A stretch of DNA of 64,000 bases from an uncultured Veillonella sp. (GCF_934230905.1 NZ_CAKQFJ010000002.1:39652-103651); one strand, 5' to 3'. Shown: positions 45,284 to 54,453, numbered from the stretch's first letter. Numbers and translations are program-made. Notes: generated by a model from the letters alone, not told the origin.

Positions 45284-46093
45284 TTATTTAAAATCAATAA
45301 CAACAGGCATATCTGCTGGTGCATCTACATTAAACCATTTTTTATATAATGAATTAAATTCACCATCAGCCTTCATATCAGCAATAGCCTTATTAATTTC
45401 TTCTTCTAATGCTTTATTATCTTTATTAAATGCCAATCCTAGATATTCTTTAGTATTTGGATATGCCAAAATTTGAATATGTTCATCAGGATGTTTTGTA
45501 CTGTAATATTGAGCAACAGGCAAATCAATAACAGTCGCATCAACACCACCATTTTTTAGTTCAAGCAAGGCTTCATTACTGTGGTCAAATTCTTTTACTG
45601 CAGCGCCTTCAATTTTATGAGCTAAATCAGCACCAGTTGTTCCCATTTGAGCAGCAATTTTTTTATTTTTTAAATCATCTAATGAATGAATAGTATCATT
45701 ACTTTTATAAACAATAGCTAACGCATTTTCATAGTATGGAGAAGAAAATAATACTTTTTCACTACGTGCTTTCGTAATTGTCATACCTGAAGCAGCGACA
45801 TCAATATCATGAGTATTTAATGCCGGAATTAATGCATCAAAGGCAACATTTTTAAGTTCTACATCTTTATTAATACGTTTACCAATGGCACGAATCAAAT
45901 CAATATCAAAACCAGCGTAGTCTTGTGTTTTATCATCTTTAAATTCAAAAGGAACAAATGTTGCATTAGTTCCAACAATAAGTTTGTTTGATGTAGTTGT
46001 TGAAGAAGATCCACAACCACCAATCAACGATGCCGTCATAACGACCATTAAGCTACCTAAAACTAATTTTTTTACTTTTTTATTAAACATCAT
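45284..46093 (-). CDS. Amino-acid-binding lipoprotein (SBP family 3)
   Basis: 269 residues with a lipoprotein signal: basic MMFNKKVKK, hydrophobic core and lipobox LIGGC near residue 27, then an S/T linker. The family 3 binding core is visible: LIVGTNATFVPFEF, GFDIDLIRAI, MTITKARSEKVLFS, AAQMGTTGADLA. The ligand is a polar amino acid, not identifiable here. GAGG precedes ATG 46093; a second ATG three bases on is equally possible. Confidence 0.94.
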   Translation of the reverse strand: MMFNKKVKKLVLGSLMVVMTASLIGGCGSSSTTTSNKLIVGTNATFVPFEFKDDKTQDYAGFDIDLIRAIGKRINKDVELKNVAFDALIPALNTHDIDVAASGMTITKARSEKVLFSSPYYENALAIVYKSNDTIHSLDDLKNKKIAAQMGTTGADLAHKIEGAAVKEFDHSNEALLELKNGGVDATVIDLPVAQYYSTKHPDEHIQILAYPNTKEYLGLAFNKDNKALEEEINKAIADMKADGEFNSLYKKWFNVDAPADMPVVIDFK

Positions 46094-46126
46094 AGTAACC
46101 TCACATATAACTAAGTTTATTTATAT

Positions 46127-46155
46127 AGTATATATATGTGGAATAATTATGTCAA
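46127..46155 (-). promoter_or_regulatory. Sigma-70 promoter of the amino-acid ABC operon
   Basis: Minus strand: -35 TTGACA (46155-46150), 17-base spacer, -10 TATACT (46132-46127). The leader is about 25-30 bases, too short for a riboswitch. Confidence 0.87.
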
Positions 46156-46310
46156 TATAAATGTATATAACAATAAATAAATTATTGATATTAATGATTT
46201 CTACATTTATTTTTATGCAATATATGAATTATTATACAATTATTGTATATGAATAATGGCTTAATTATCACACTTATCTTGAATTTTGTTTATACAAGTG
46301 TATAAGCAAC

Positions 46311-46340
46311 AAAAAAGCACATGAGAAAAGCCTCATGTGC
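46311..46340 (-). terminator. Terminator of the candidate small RNA
   Basis: Minus strand: GCACATGAG and CTCATGTGC form a 9-bp stem around GCTTTT and are followed by TTTTTT. Confidence 0.92.
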
Positions 46341-46541
46341 CTGTATACGGCTGACCTGGTCTTTGCCCCCACACTCGCCTGCTGGAAGGTTCGCTCATAA
46401 GTCCATGACTCCCCACTACTACTTCTCTCGGTTAACCGGCAGGACTTACATCTAAGCCGCACCATGCTCACAGTCTCTTAAACTGCTTATGTGGATCGTT
46501 TTGCCTGCGACTGGCCTCGACTTTCAACCACAGACCCGTAT
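46311..46541 (-). ncRNA. Candidate small structured RNA, about 230 nt
   Basis: A GC-rich island in very AT-rich DNA, with a promoter (46548-46577) on one side and a strong intrinsic terminator on the other. Folding features by eye: GGCTTA-GATG-TAAGTC hairpin; CAGT/ACTG hairpin; CGGTTAACCG palindrome; and pairing of the 5' CTGTGGTTGA with the 3' TCAGCC..ACAG, which would close the molecule on itself. No open frame has a binding site. A long closed shape suggests a 6S-like or lineage-specific RNA, but I recognise no RNase P, tmRNA or SRP motif. Rfam search would decide. Confidence 0.65.
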
Positions 46542-46547
46542 TTTCAT

Positions 46548-46577
46548 ATTATAGATGATTCATTATATGTATGTCTA
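46548..46577 (-). promoter_or_regulatory. Promoter of the candidate small RNA
   Basis: Minus strand: -10 TATAAT (46553-46548, consensus), 18-base spacer, -35 TAGACA (46577-46572). The start is expected near 46541, exactly where the GC-rich island begins. Confidence 0.7.
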
Positions 46578-46847
46578 TATCTTTATTACGCACGTAAAAG
46601 CAAACATATATATCAGTAAATACTATTTTGATAAAAATAGAAAAAGCAAGTCCTAATTTTAATGTATAGAAAATAGGAATAGGAATATAAAATATTTCTT
46701 CATTTTTTTATGATAATTCTTAAAGCCAAAATTTCACATCCCATTTTTAAAGCATTTCTTTTTTGTCAACAGTTTTAATTATGCCAAATATGAATACATG
46801 TTAAAAAAGCAAACATTATACCGATACACAAAGAATAAAATTTATTG
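46578..46847. other. AT-rich intergenic gap
   Basis: About 270 bases between the small RNA promoter and the -10 box of the HD-GYP-like gene. I see no ORF with a binding site and no strong hairpin here. Confidence 0.55.
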
Positions 46848-46935
46848 TATAATACGAATACTGTTAAAGAAGAACGGACTATAAGTTGTACGATGTAAAG
46901 CACCTTGGGGTTGGTACTTTACAGATTTGTATAGT
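46848..46935 (+). promoter_or_regulatory. -10 box and structured 5' leader of the HD-GYP-like gene
   Basis: TATAAT at 46848-46853 has no clear -35. The leader folds as two nested stems: ACTATA (46878-46883) with TATAGT (46930-46935), and TGTAAAG-ACC (46894-46904) with GGT-CTTTACA (46913-46923), around a TTGGGGTT loop. It ends right at the AGAGGGG binding site, so it could control translation. No known riboswitch motif is recognised. Confidence 0.45.
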
Positions 46936-46948
46936 AGAGGGGTTTATT

Positions 46949-47551
46949 ATGTTTATGTTATCATTGATGCAACCATCTGGTTTGTATGAACTGGAGAAAG
47001 ATAGTTTAGAGGCTATTAGTGCTCAACTATTACAAATGATACAAATGAAAAGCTATCACTTGTACACACATTCTATACAAGTATCTAACTACGCAGTTAG
47101 TATTGCCGCTAAAATGGGATTACCTTTAAATGAAATTGAACAAATCCGTCATGCTGCACTATTACATGATGTAGGTCTTTTAATGATTCCTAATGCGATG
47201 ATTCAAAAAGCACCATATTTAAATAAGCAAGAAATGTCAAAATATAAACAACATGCTGCTAGTGGAGCTAATATGATTGAAAACTATCCATGTTGTCAAC
47301 AAATTTTGTCTTATATTCGTTACCATCATGAAAAATGGGACGGCTCAGGATATCCAAAACATTTACGCGGCGCCAACATTCCACTCGGGGCACGTATCAT
47401 TGCTGTTGCGGATTACTATGATTCCACTGTGAATCCATCCACTGAATTTTGGGCAAAAACAAAAGCTAAAGCAAAAGAAGAATTGTTTAGCGCATCTGGT
47501 TCCCTCTTTGATCCAGATGTTGTAAAAGCATTTATCGATGTACTAGGTTAA
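46949..47551 (+). CDS. HD-GYP-like HD phosphohydrolase
   Basis: 200 residues from ATG 46949 (AGAGGGG upstream); the frame is open 21 codons earlier from a TTG in the leader stem, which I reject. HD motif ALLHDVGLL near 71-79, then RYHHEKWDGSGYPKHLRGA, close to the HD-GYP pattern HHExxDGxGYP, and AVADYYDS. No sensor domain. HD-GYP enzymes cut cyclic di-GMP; here the HDxGK motif reads HDVGL, so the usual Lys is changed and activity is uncertain. Single gene with its own terminator. Confidence 0.83.
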   Translation: MFMLSLMQPSGLYELEKDSLEAISAQLLQMIQMKSYHLYTHSIQVSNYAVSIAAKMGLPLNEIEQIRHAALLHDVGLLMIPNAMIQKAPYLNKQEMSKYKQHAASGANMIENYPCCQQILSYIRYHHEKWDGSGYPKHLRGANIPLGARIIAVADYYDSTVNPSTEFWAKTKAKAKEELFSASGSLFDPDVVKAFIDVLG

Positions 47552-47562
47552 ACAACATAATT

Positions 47563-47599
47563 AAGGCTGTAATAGAACTAAAATCTATTACAGCCTTTT
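47563..47599 (+). terminator. Terminator after the HD-GYP-like gene
   Basis: A 13-bp perfect stem, AAGGCTGTAATAG and CTATTACAGCCTT, 9-base loop, then TT. It separates this gene from comF, which converges. Confidence 0.87.
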
Positions 47600-47603
47600 A
47601 TTT

Positions 47604-48329
47604 TTAAAAACTACCACTAGCTAATGTCAATGCTTCAATATAGTTAGGGTGATACCTTCTTAATATACGTGCTGCTGACTCTAAAGTAGCTCCCGTTGTA
47701 AATATATCATCAACTAGTAAAATCCGCTTATCATATAACAATGAGGGATCGCAAGTGTTCTTCCACATAAATGCCTTATCGATTGTACTATGCCGTTCAC
47801 TACCAGATAATCTCCACATTTCTTTATGGGTATCCATTTTATATAAACAATCAAACCATTTATAACAAACCTCATTTTCATTATGACAGTCCATAAGTCC
47901 ATTGACACTACTATCTTTTTTTCTACTATTAATACAATTAGAATTTGAAAATGATAACACCCAATCATAAAAAAATAGATCTACCTGATTATATCCTCTA
48001 ACCTTCTTTTTTTCTATACTTGATGGTATAGGAATCACATAATGAGGCCTATACTCGTGCATCCTCAAGTTGTACGATGCTAAAAAAGGAGCAGCCCCTT
48101 TGGACTGCTCCTTTTTTTCATTAAACTTAACGTCATATATCATGGATTTAATACCACCTCGATAGTCAGCTAAAATCCAAGCAGAATCTAACGAGGATAG
48201 TAATTTAGATGGCACTTGTCTTACATGTAAAACTTCTTCAATACAAGCATCACACCAATCCCCTTGTTGTTGTACATGAGTACCACAATGAGGGCAAATA
48301 GGAGGAAATAAAAAATCAAATAGATTCAT
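47604..48329 (-). CDS. comF: ComF family phosphoribosyltransferase-like protein
   Basis: 241 residues. N-terminal zinc-finger cysteines (ICPHCG, WCDAC), a central VIPIPSSIEKKKVRGYNQ block, and the PRPP-binding loop RILLVDDIFTTGATLES near 208-224. ComF acts in DNA uptake in naturally competent bacteria; Veillonella strains are reported competent. Between VRGYNQ and the usual segment (MDTHKEMWRLSGSERHSTID) there is an insert of about 35-40 residues rich in N, S and C, unusual for the family. Its ATG overlaps the recD2 stop. Confidence 0.87.
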   Translation of the reverse strand: MNLFDFLFPPICPHCGTHVQQQGDWCDACIEEVLHVRQVPSKLLSSLDSAWILADYRGGIKSMIYDVKFNEKKEQSKGAAPFLASYNLRMHEYRPHYVIPIPSSIEKKKVRGYNQVDLFFYDWVLSFSNSNCINSRKKDSSVNGLMDCHNENEVCYKWFDCLYKMDTHKEMWRLSGSERHSTIDKAFMWKNTCDPSLLYDKRILLVDDIFTTGATLESAARILRRYHPNYIEALTLASGSF

Positions 48330-50482
48330 TATCCATCACATCTTCCTTGTAAACGTTCTTTAAATAATGTATATCGTTCTTCACCATTAACTGTTTTAAC
48401 CGCCCGTTCTACAGAGCTCTTTGTACCAATCATAATAACCTTACGTTTAGCTCTTGTAACGGCAGTATAGAGTAAGTTCCGTTGCAACATTCCACCATAC
48501 ATTGGCACAAATGGAATGATAACAACACCATATTCACTACCTTGACTCTTATGAACCGTTATAGCATACGCAGGCATAATCATATGAGCTTCATCAATAG
48601 ATAGGCGTACCTCTTTGTGAATAAATCGAATGCAAATATCAGATTTAGTAATGGCATAAATAACGCCAATTTCACCATTAAAAACCTCTAATTCATAATT
48701 GTTAAGAACTTGAATTACCTTATCACCAACACGGAATGTAATTCCATTGACACGCACTTCACTTTTATAACTATCTGGAGGATTCACTGATTGCTGTACA
48801 TATTGAGATATACTTGTACTGCCAGCCTTACCTCTACGCATAGGCGAAATAATTTGAATATCAAGTTCATCATCGACAAATTCTTTTTCCCGTTTATACA
48901 CATCAATGATGGCTTTCATCATATCATCAAGAGAGTTAACGGGTATAAACGTAAATTCATCACTAGGCGTAGCAAGATTTGGCATCTCACCACGATTAAT
49001 AGCATACGCACTATCAACAATACTATTACCAGAACTTTGGCGATAAATATGTTGTAACCGCGTATAAGGAACCATATCACTATCAAGTAAATCTTTCAAT
49101 ACAAATCCAGCACCTATAGGAGGCAGCTGATCAACATCGCCTACAATAATGACATGAGCCTCACGAGGAATTGCTGACATTAGAGAATAAAATAATCGTA
49201 CATTGAGCATAGATGCTTCATCTATTATGATAACATCTATATCAAGAGGATCATCTTCATTTTTAGTAAAATCATAAGAATCACTGCCAGCTACAGGCAT
49301 GAGCAAACGATGTATAGTAGTAGCTTCAAACTCAGTGGCCTCTGTTAAGCGCTTTGCTGCGCGTCCCGTTGGAGCACAAAGAATAATTCGACCCAATCCA
49401 CCTAATTGAAAACCTTTAACTAAGGCTTTAATAATCGTAGTTTTACCCGTACCAGGTCCACCAGTAATAAGTGAAAATTTTTCAAAAAATGATAATTCTA
49501 TGGCTTCTTTCTGTTCAGAACCAAAGGTAATATGATTATCTACTTCAAAACGTTCAATAAAATCTGGAATATCTAGTGATATAGGATCAGCTTCAACTAA
49601 AAAATCACGTGTATAATGTACACTTTCTACTTCAGATACATACATTTCAGGCGGATACACATAAAGTATATCATCATAATAGGTACTATACAGGATAGCT
49701 TGAGAAATTAATGAGTCAATATGATTAGCAATTAAATCTGCATCTACATTCAGTAAGTCATAGGTACGCCCTATCAATTCATCTACAGGTAAACACGTAT
49801 GACCTTGGTTATCTAAATTCCCCAATATCCAATTTACACCGGCTTCTAAACGTCGTTCATCATCGGCCTCAATATCTAAATTCATTGCTAATGTATCAGC
49901 TGTATTAAACAACATATCTGGCGCAATACGCAATAAATTATAAGGATTATCTTGTATGACACCTATAGAGGATGCACCATAATAAGTGTACACAGTGCGA
50001 GACCATTTAGAAGAAATCTGATGAGATTCAAAGAAATGGTTCAAATCGGATAATATACCTTCACCAAGTAATGTATTATACAATTCCTCTTTAACGCCTT
50101 TGCGTAAACCTGGTACGTCTTTAATTTCTGCAGGCCGTTCTTCACGCAATACATCTAGTAATCGAAGACCAAAATAATCACAGATTTTATCTACAGACTT
50201 TTCCCCTAAGCCCTTTATACCTAAATTTATTAAATATTGTTTGGCAGCCCCCATATTATCGGGTTTGAGTTTTTCTATACTAGATGCATCGAACTGAATA
50301 CCATACTTTTGATGCTCTACATAGCGTCCTTTAATTTCAATATCTTCCCCTTCTTTTGGGGCTTCAAAACGACCAGTACAAGTAATGTATTCCTCATTAT
50401 AATCTTTCACAAGAAATACACAATACGTGTTCTGTGTGTTCTGATATATAATTCGGTATACAAATCCTCGTAATACTTCCAT
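48329..50482 (-). CDS. recD2: RecD2-type 5'-3' DNA helicase
   Basis: 717 residues: an N-terminal OB-like region, helix-hairpin-helix segment (INLGIKGLGEKSVDKICDYF near 87-106), then SF1 helicase domains with Walker A TGGPGTGKTTI near residue 340, Walker B IDEASM, and the C-terminal VHKSQGSEY and TAVTRAK. RecD2 works without RecBC in DNA repair and fork stability. It lies between the CM-SK gene and comF; all three overlap by one base. Confidence 0.93.
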   Translation of the reverse strand: MEVLRGFVYRIIYQNTQNTYCVFLVKDYNEEYITCTGRFEAPKEGEDIEIKGRYVEHQKYGIQFDASSIEKLKPDNMGAAKQYLINLGIKGLGEKSVDKICDYFGLRLLDVLREERPAEIKDVPGLRKGVKEELYNTLLGEGILSDLNHFFESHQISSKWSRTVYTYYGASSIGVIQDNPYNLLRIAPDMLFNTADTLAMNLDIEADDERRLEAGVNWILGNLDNQGHTCLPVDELIGRTYDLLNVDADLIANHIDSLISQAILYSTYYDDILYVYPPEMYVSEVESVHYTRDFLVEADPISLDIPDFIERFEVDNHITFGSEQKEAIELSFFEKFSLITGGPGTGKTTIIKALVKGFQLGGLGRIILCAPTGRAAKRLTEATEFEATTIHRLLMPVAGSDSYDFTKNEDDPLDIDVIIIDEASMLNVRLFYSLMSAIPREAHVIIVGDVDQLPPIGAGFVLKDLLDSDMVPYTRLQHIYRQSSGNSIVDSAYAINRGEMPNLATPSDEFTFIPVNSLDDMMKAIIDVYKREKEFVDDELDIQIISPMRRGKAGSTSISQYVQQSVNPPDSYKSEVRVNGITFRVGDKVIQVLNNYELEVFNGEIGVIYAITKSDICIRFIHKEVRLSIDEAHMIMPAYAITVHKSQGSEYGVVIIPFVPMYGGMLQRNLLYTAVTRAKRKVIMIGTKSSVERAVKTVNGEERYTLFKERLQGRCDG

Positions 50483-51246
50483 TATTTCTCCGTATTAGGT
50501 AATGCTTCGATAATCTCTTGAACAGCGTCAGTAATGCTACCTTCATTACCAATCTTAATATGAGCAACCCGTTCATACAAAGGATATCGTTCCTCGTAAA
50601 CATTAAAAATATATTCAATGCTTTCTTTCACGAGTGGGCGAATTTCTAAATCCAAATCATCAAGAATATGGTTAACATCACGATTTACAAATACAACTAA
50701 ACCATTATTTCTCATAAGATTTACAATTTTTTCAGATGTCACAGTCCCACCACCTGTAGCAATAACAGATGGTTTGTTATGAATTAATTCTTTAATTGTT
50801 TCATATTCATATTCACTAAAAGCATCTTTACCGTCATAGATAAAGATATTTTGTACACTTTTACCTACTTTATCTTGAATCGTTTGATCCAAATCATAAA
50901 AATCTCGGCCGAGTTCTTTAGCAAGCATTTTACCAACTGTAGTTTTACCCGCACCTGGCATGCCAATTAAGAAAATATGTTTGTGCATATGTTCCTTTAA
51001 AAACTCATTACTAATAGAAATGACATCTTTCATATAGGATTCAATATAGGTCAACATACGTGAATCCTCACATTCAGCCTTAAGACTAGAAATAATCTCA
51101 TAATCACGATCTTCATCTATAAGAGGTAAATGATGTTCATCTTTAAACTTACCAATAGATTTAATGATAGATAATCGTTGTGTAAATAACTCTACTAACT
51201 GTGTATCAATCGTATCAATTTGCTTGCGTGCATCTTTAATATCCAT
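50482..51246 (-). CDS. Chorismate mutase-shikimate kinase fusion
   Basis: 254 residues. Residues 1-85 are an AroQ-type chorismate mutase (IDTIDTQLVELFTQRLSII with Arg7, Arg24, Lys35 and DEDRDYEII); residues 88-254 are a shikimate-kinase fold with Walker A GMPGAGKTT at 95-103, DLD at 118-120 and TGGGTV near 164-169. Two steps of aromatic synthesis on one chain. The family's shikimate-binding Arg in FRxxE is Ser144 here (FSEYE), so kinase substrate use is uncertain. It lies between ribF and recD2, away from other aro genes. Confidence 0.85.
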   Translation of the reverse strand: MDIKDARKQIDTIDTQLVELFTQRLSIIKSIGKFKDEHHLPLIDEDRDYEIISSLKAECEDSRMLTYIESYMKDVISISNEFLKEHMHKHIFLIGMPGAGKTTVGKMLAKELGRDFYDLDQTIQDKVGKSVQNIFIYDGKDAFSEYEYETIKELIHNKPSVIATGGGTVTSEKIVNLMRNNGLVVFVNRDVNHILDDLDLEIRPLVKESIEYIFNVYEERYPLYERVAHIKIGNEGSITDAVQEIIEALPNTEK

Positions 51247-51255
51247 AGCTCCCCC

Positions 51256-52185
51256 TTATGGGTTATTCCGTAAAATCCGAATTGCTGTTTCCTCATCGAT
51301 TTTCATTTGGTCAATCAATTCTTGTAAATTATTAAATTTAACCTCACCACGTATATAAGATATAAATTGAACAGTTACTTCCTTACCATATACGTCTTGG
51401 TCAAAATCAAATACATGTACTTCACATCGATGATATTGATTTTTAAAAGTTGGATTATCCCCTATATTTCCAACACCATCATACCATATTCCATCTATAC
51501 AAACCCGATTAGCATATACACCATCTGGTGGAATCGCCATCTCATTAGGTAACAAAAAGTTTATCGTAGGAAATCCTAATGTACGACCTCGTTGATCGCC
51601 TTTTATAACGATACCTCTAAACTGGTATGGCCGTCCAAGCCAAGCAGTCGCTTGTTCCATATGGCCTTCTTCTATAGCTTTACGAATATTAGTACTACAA
51701 ATTGGGCCTTCTTTTGTAGATAATAAAGGTTCAACAATAATATGAATACCTTTTTCACACAAACGTTCACGCATTAACTTAGGATTTCCAACACCTTTGG
51801 CGCCAAATGTAAAATTAGTACCAATTACAATGCCTACAACATCAATATTGTAGCAAAGTGCATCCAAAAACTCATCCGGAGACATGTTAAATATATCTAA
51901 ATTCATAGGAAGGCGTAGAATATAATCCACCTTTAAAGATTCTAAAATCTCATCCATAATATCAGAAGATAACACGCGTTTAGGAACAGCTTCTGGACAT
52001 AATATAGTCAAAGGATGTTCACTGAAAGTAACAACAACCGTGACAGCATCATGCGCTCGAGCCTCTGCTATAGCATTACTAATGACCCGCTGATGACCAC
52101 AGTGTACACCATCGAATGTACCTAATGCGTATACAATTTTACGATTAATTTGACGTAATTCATCAAACGAGTGTAAATGTTTCAT
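51256..52185 (-). CDS. ribF: Bifunctional riboflavin kinase / FAD synthetase
   Basis: 309 residues: N-terminal FAD synthetase of the nucleotidyltransferase fold (ALGTFDGVHCGHQRVI near 20-35, with HxGH-like HCGH) and C-terminal riboflavin kinase (GDQRGRTLGFPTINF near 197-211, DGVYANRV). It makes FMN and FAD. It is three bases after truB, the common truB-ribF order. Confidence 0.95.
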   Translation of the reverse strand: MKHLHSFDELRQINRKIVYALGTFDGVHCGHQRVISNAIAEARAHDAVTVVVTFSEHPLTILCPEAVPKRVLSSDIMDEILESLKVDYILRLPMNLDIFNMSPDEFLDALCYNIDVVGIVIGTNFTFGAKGVGNPKLMRERLCEKGIHIIVEPLLSTKEGPICSTNIRKAIEEGHMEQATAWLGRPYQFRGIVIKGDQRGRTLGFPTINFLLPNEMAIPPDGVYANRVCIDGIWYDGVGNIGDNPTFKNQYHRCEVHVFDFDQDVYGKEVTVQFISYIRGEVKFNNLQELIDQMKIDEETAIRILRNNP

Positions 52186-52187
52186 AC

Positions 52188-53123
52188 TTATCCTTCAATA
52201 AAAATATTTTTATCCACCTTAAGTGAGTCTTTAGTTCGTCTTAGTATACCTATAAAACCATTTGGTCCATAAGCCCTATACTTTTCAAATGGAACCGTAT
52301 GAGAAAATGCCTCAACGATTGGTAACTCTTTACCTTGCACCATCATCTTTAATTGTACACTATTTACATCCACTTTTAAAAGATGGGATACTGCAATATC
52401 TGTAGGCAATACAAGTTTCTCACCACATAAGGTTAATTCTTCGGCTATATAAGACGATTGAATAGAGAATGGCCCTACTCTAGTCCTCGTTAAAGATGTC
52501 ATTGTTCCAGGTATGCCTAATTGGATACATATATCGCGTAACAACGAACGAATATATGTACCACCAGAACAAGTGATACGAATTGTAAAATATGGAAACC
52601 CATAGGCTACCAATTCAATATTAGAAATCGTAATAGTCCGCATCGGTAACTCTACAGGTATCCCCTTACGTGCATATTCATAAGCACGTATTCCATTAAT
52701 TTTAATAGCTGAATACTTAGATGGGCGTTGCTCTTGTGTGCCAACAAATCTAGATAACAAAGCCGTTAACTCATCCCACGTTGGCGGTATCAATCCTTCT
52801 TTAATAATAGAAGAATTCTCTAACAATTGAACACCATAGGCTAATTTCATATCTTCATCAGGCAAAACCGGTTGTCCAGTACTATCTTCAGTGTCTGTAA
52901 AAGTACCAAATTTGCATTCTGCTACATATGTCTTATCAAACCCATCTGTATATTCTATAAGGCGTGTCGCCTTTCCCAAGAATATAGGTAAGACACCATA
53001 AGCCATAGGGTCTAATGTACCACTATGACCAATGCGTTTTTCTTTCAAAATGCGACGACATATACCAACAGCATCATGACTAGTAATACCAGGAGGCTTT
53101 AGAAATGGCAATACTCCATCCAT
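52188..53123 (-). CDS. truB: tRNA pseudouridine-55 synthase
   Basis: 311 residues: catalytic Asp38 in HSGTLDPMAYGVLP, the N-terminal LPFLKPPGITSHDAV, the YSAIKINGIRAYEYAR block and GTYIRSLLRDI. It makes the T-loop pseudouridine at position 55 of tRNA. The start shares one base with the nrnA stop. Confidence 0.96.
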   Translation of the reverse strand: MDGVLPFLKPPGITSHDAVGICRRILKEKRIGHSGTLDPMAYGVLPIFLGKATRLIEYTDGFDKTYVAECKFGTFTDTEDSTGQPVLPDEDMKLAYGVQLLENSSIIKEGLIPPTWDELTALLSRFVGTQEQRPSKYSAIKINGIRAYEYARKGIPVELPMRTITISNIELVAYGFPYFTIRITCSGGTYIRSLLRDICIQLGIPGTMTSLTRTRVGPFSIQSSYIAEELTLCGEKLVLPTDIAVSHLLKVDVNSVQLKMMVQGKELPIVEAFSHTVPFEKYRAYGPNGFIGILRRTKDSLKVDKNIFIEG

Positions 53124-54067
53124 TATTTAATAACCTCCAATAGACGAGCTTTAGCCTCATCAATAGACGCTTCTATGGTACAACCTGCAGCACGTATATG
53201 GCCACCACCGCCAAAGCAATTGGCAATTGCATTTACATCAGTGCCCTTTGAGCGTAAGCTAATGCGCGTACGATTTGTACTTTCACCTTTCAACAAAATG
53301 GCTACATCAACAGTATCTACATTTCTAATAATATCAACAAATCCATCTGTATCATCTCCTAAAATATTCATAACCTCTGGAGATAACTCAATAGTAGCAA
53401 CTCGATTATCTTTATAAAATGCAATAGTTTGCATAACCTGTTTCGTTACTTCAAGACGTGCCGCACTGACGGCCTCAATCGTTTCAGAAATAACATTAGG
53501 GCGAGCTCCTGCAGCTACACAGCGACTAGCCATTTTAAGTGTATTAGCTGTTGTATTACTGAACTTAAAAAATCCACAGTCTGTGGCAATCGCCATATAA
53601 AGAGCATTGCCCATAGACTCTGTAATAGGCCAATTCCATTGTTCACACAAATCTGTAATAATTTCACCGGTAGCCGCAAAATCAGGTTTTAAATATAGAT
53701 AATCAGCAAATTCTGAATTAGAAATATGATGATCTATATTAAAAATAGGTGCACTAAAGAGTGCACCTACGCGGCCAATCCGTTCATACGTGCTAGCATC
53801 TAATACCATAAGCATATCAACCGATACAGGATGTGTTTCAAAGTAAGAAACCTCTTTAATTTGATCAATATACGATAAAAAAGAATATTTTTCTGGTATT
53901 ACATCATCCACAACCATATACACGGTTTTACCTTGGGCTACTAGAGCCTCATAAAAGGCTACCATAGATCCAATAGCATCGCCATCTGGCCGTACGTGGA
54001 CTGTGAGCATTATAGAATTAGCTTCACACAGAGCCATGTGTAATTGATTAATTGTAATTTTACTCAT
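53123..54067 (-). CDS. nrnA: DHH-DHHA1 nanoRNase/pAp phosphatase NrnA
   Basis: 314 residues: DHH domain with VRPDGDAIGS, MVLDAST, NIDHHISNSEF, and C-terminal DHHA1 with CFGGGGHIRAAGC. NrnA degrades very short RNAs and pAp. It lies between rbfA and truB as in Bacillus (rbfA-nrnA-truB-like order). Confidence 0.95.
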   Translation of the reverse strand: MSKITINQLHMALCEANSIMLTVHVRPDGDAIGSMVAFYEALVAQGKTVYMVVDDVIPEKYSFLSYIDQIKEVSYFETHPVSVDMLMVLDASTYERIGRVGALFSAPIFNIDHHISNSEFADYLYLKPDFAATGEIITDLCEQWNWPITESMGNALYMAIATDCGFFKFSNTTANTLKMASRCVAAGARPNVISETIEAVSAARLEVTKQVMQTIAFYKDNRVATIELSPEVMNILGDDTDGFVDIIRNVDTVDVAILLKGESTNRTRISLRSKGTDVNAIANCFGGGGHIRAAGCTIEASIDEAKARLLEVIK

Positions 54068-54087
54068 GTTCTGTATTATCCTTTATC

Positions 54088-54444
54088 TTAATTTATTTCT
54101 TCATCCTTTTTGATTTCATTCAAAAGGGACTCAATATGCATGCTGTAATCCAAAGATGTATCTTTATCAAAAGCAATCGTAGGAATATGGCGCAATTTTA
54201 ATACCTTGCCAAGCTCGGTACGTACATGACCAGATGCATGCGTTAATGCAATAAGAGTATCTTCTTTCTCTTTATCAGAACCAAACAAGGAAACATAAAT
54301 CGTAGCTTCACGTAAATCACCAGTTACATGAACATCAGTAATTGTCGTAAAGCCGATGCGAGGATCTTTCAACCCACGCATCAACATTTGACTTACTTCT
54401 TGTTTGATGAATTCTTGTAATTTTCTTACACGAACATCACTCAT
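54088..54444 (-). CDS. rbfA: Ribosome-binding factor A
   Basis: 118 residues, KH-like: VRKLQEFIKQEVSQMLMRGLKDPR near 5-28 and the conserved YVSLFG. It acts in late 30S maturation, especially in cold. Ten bases after infB. Confidence 0.95.
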   Translation of the reverse strand: MSDVRVRKLQEFIKQEVSQMLMRGLKDPRIGFTTITDVHVTGDLREATIYVSLFGSDKEKEDTLIALTHASGHVRTELGKVLKLRHIPTIAFDKDTSLDYSMHIESLLNEIKKDEEIN

Positions 54445-54453
54445 AGTAACCTC

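Noticed and set aside
46274..46471. 65-residue minus-strand ORF
   Set aside because: It lies inside the GC-rich RNA candidate and runs through its terminator hairpin; no binding site and a biased R/S/C composition.
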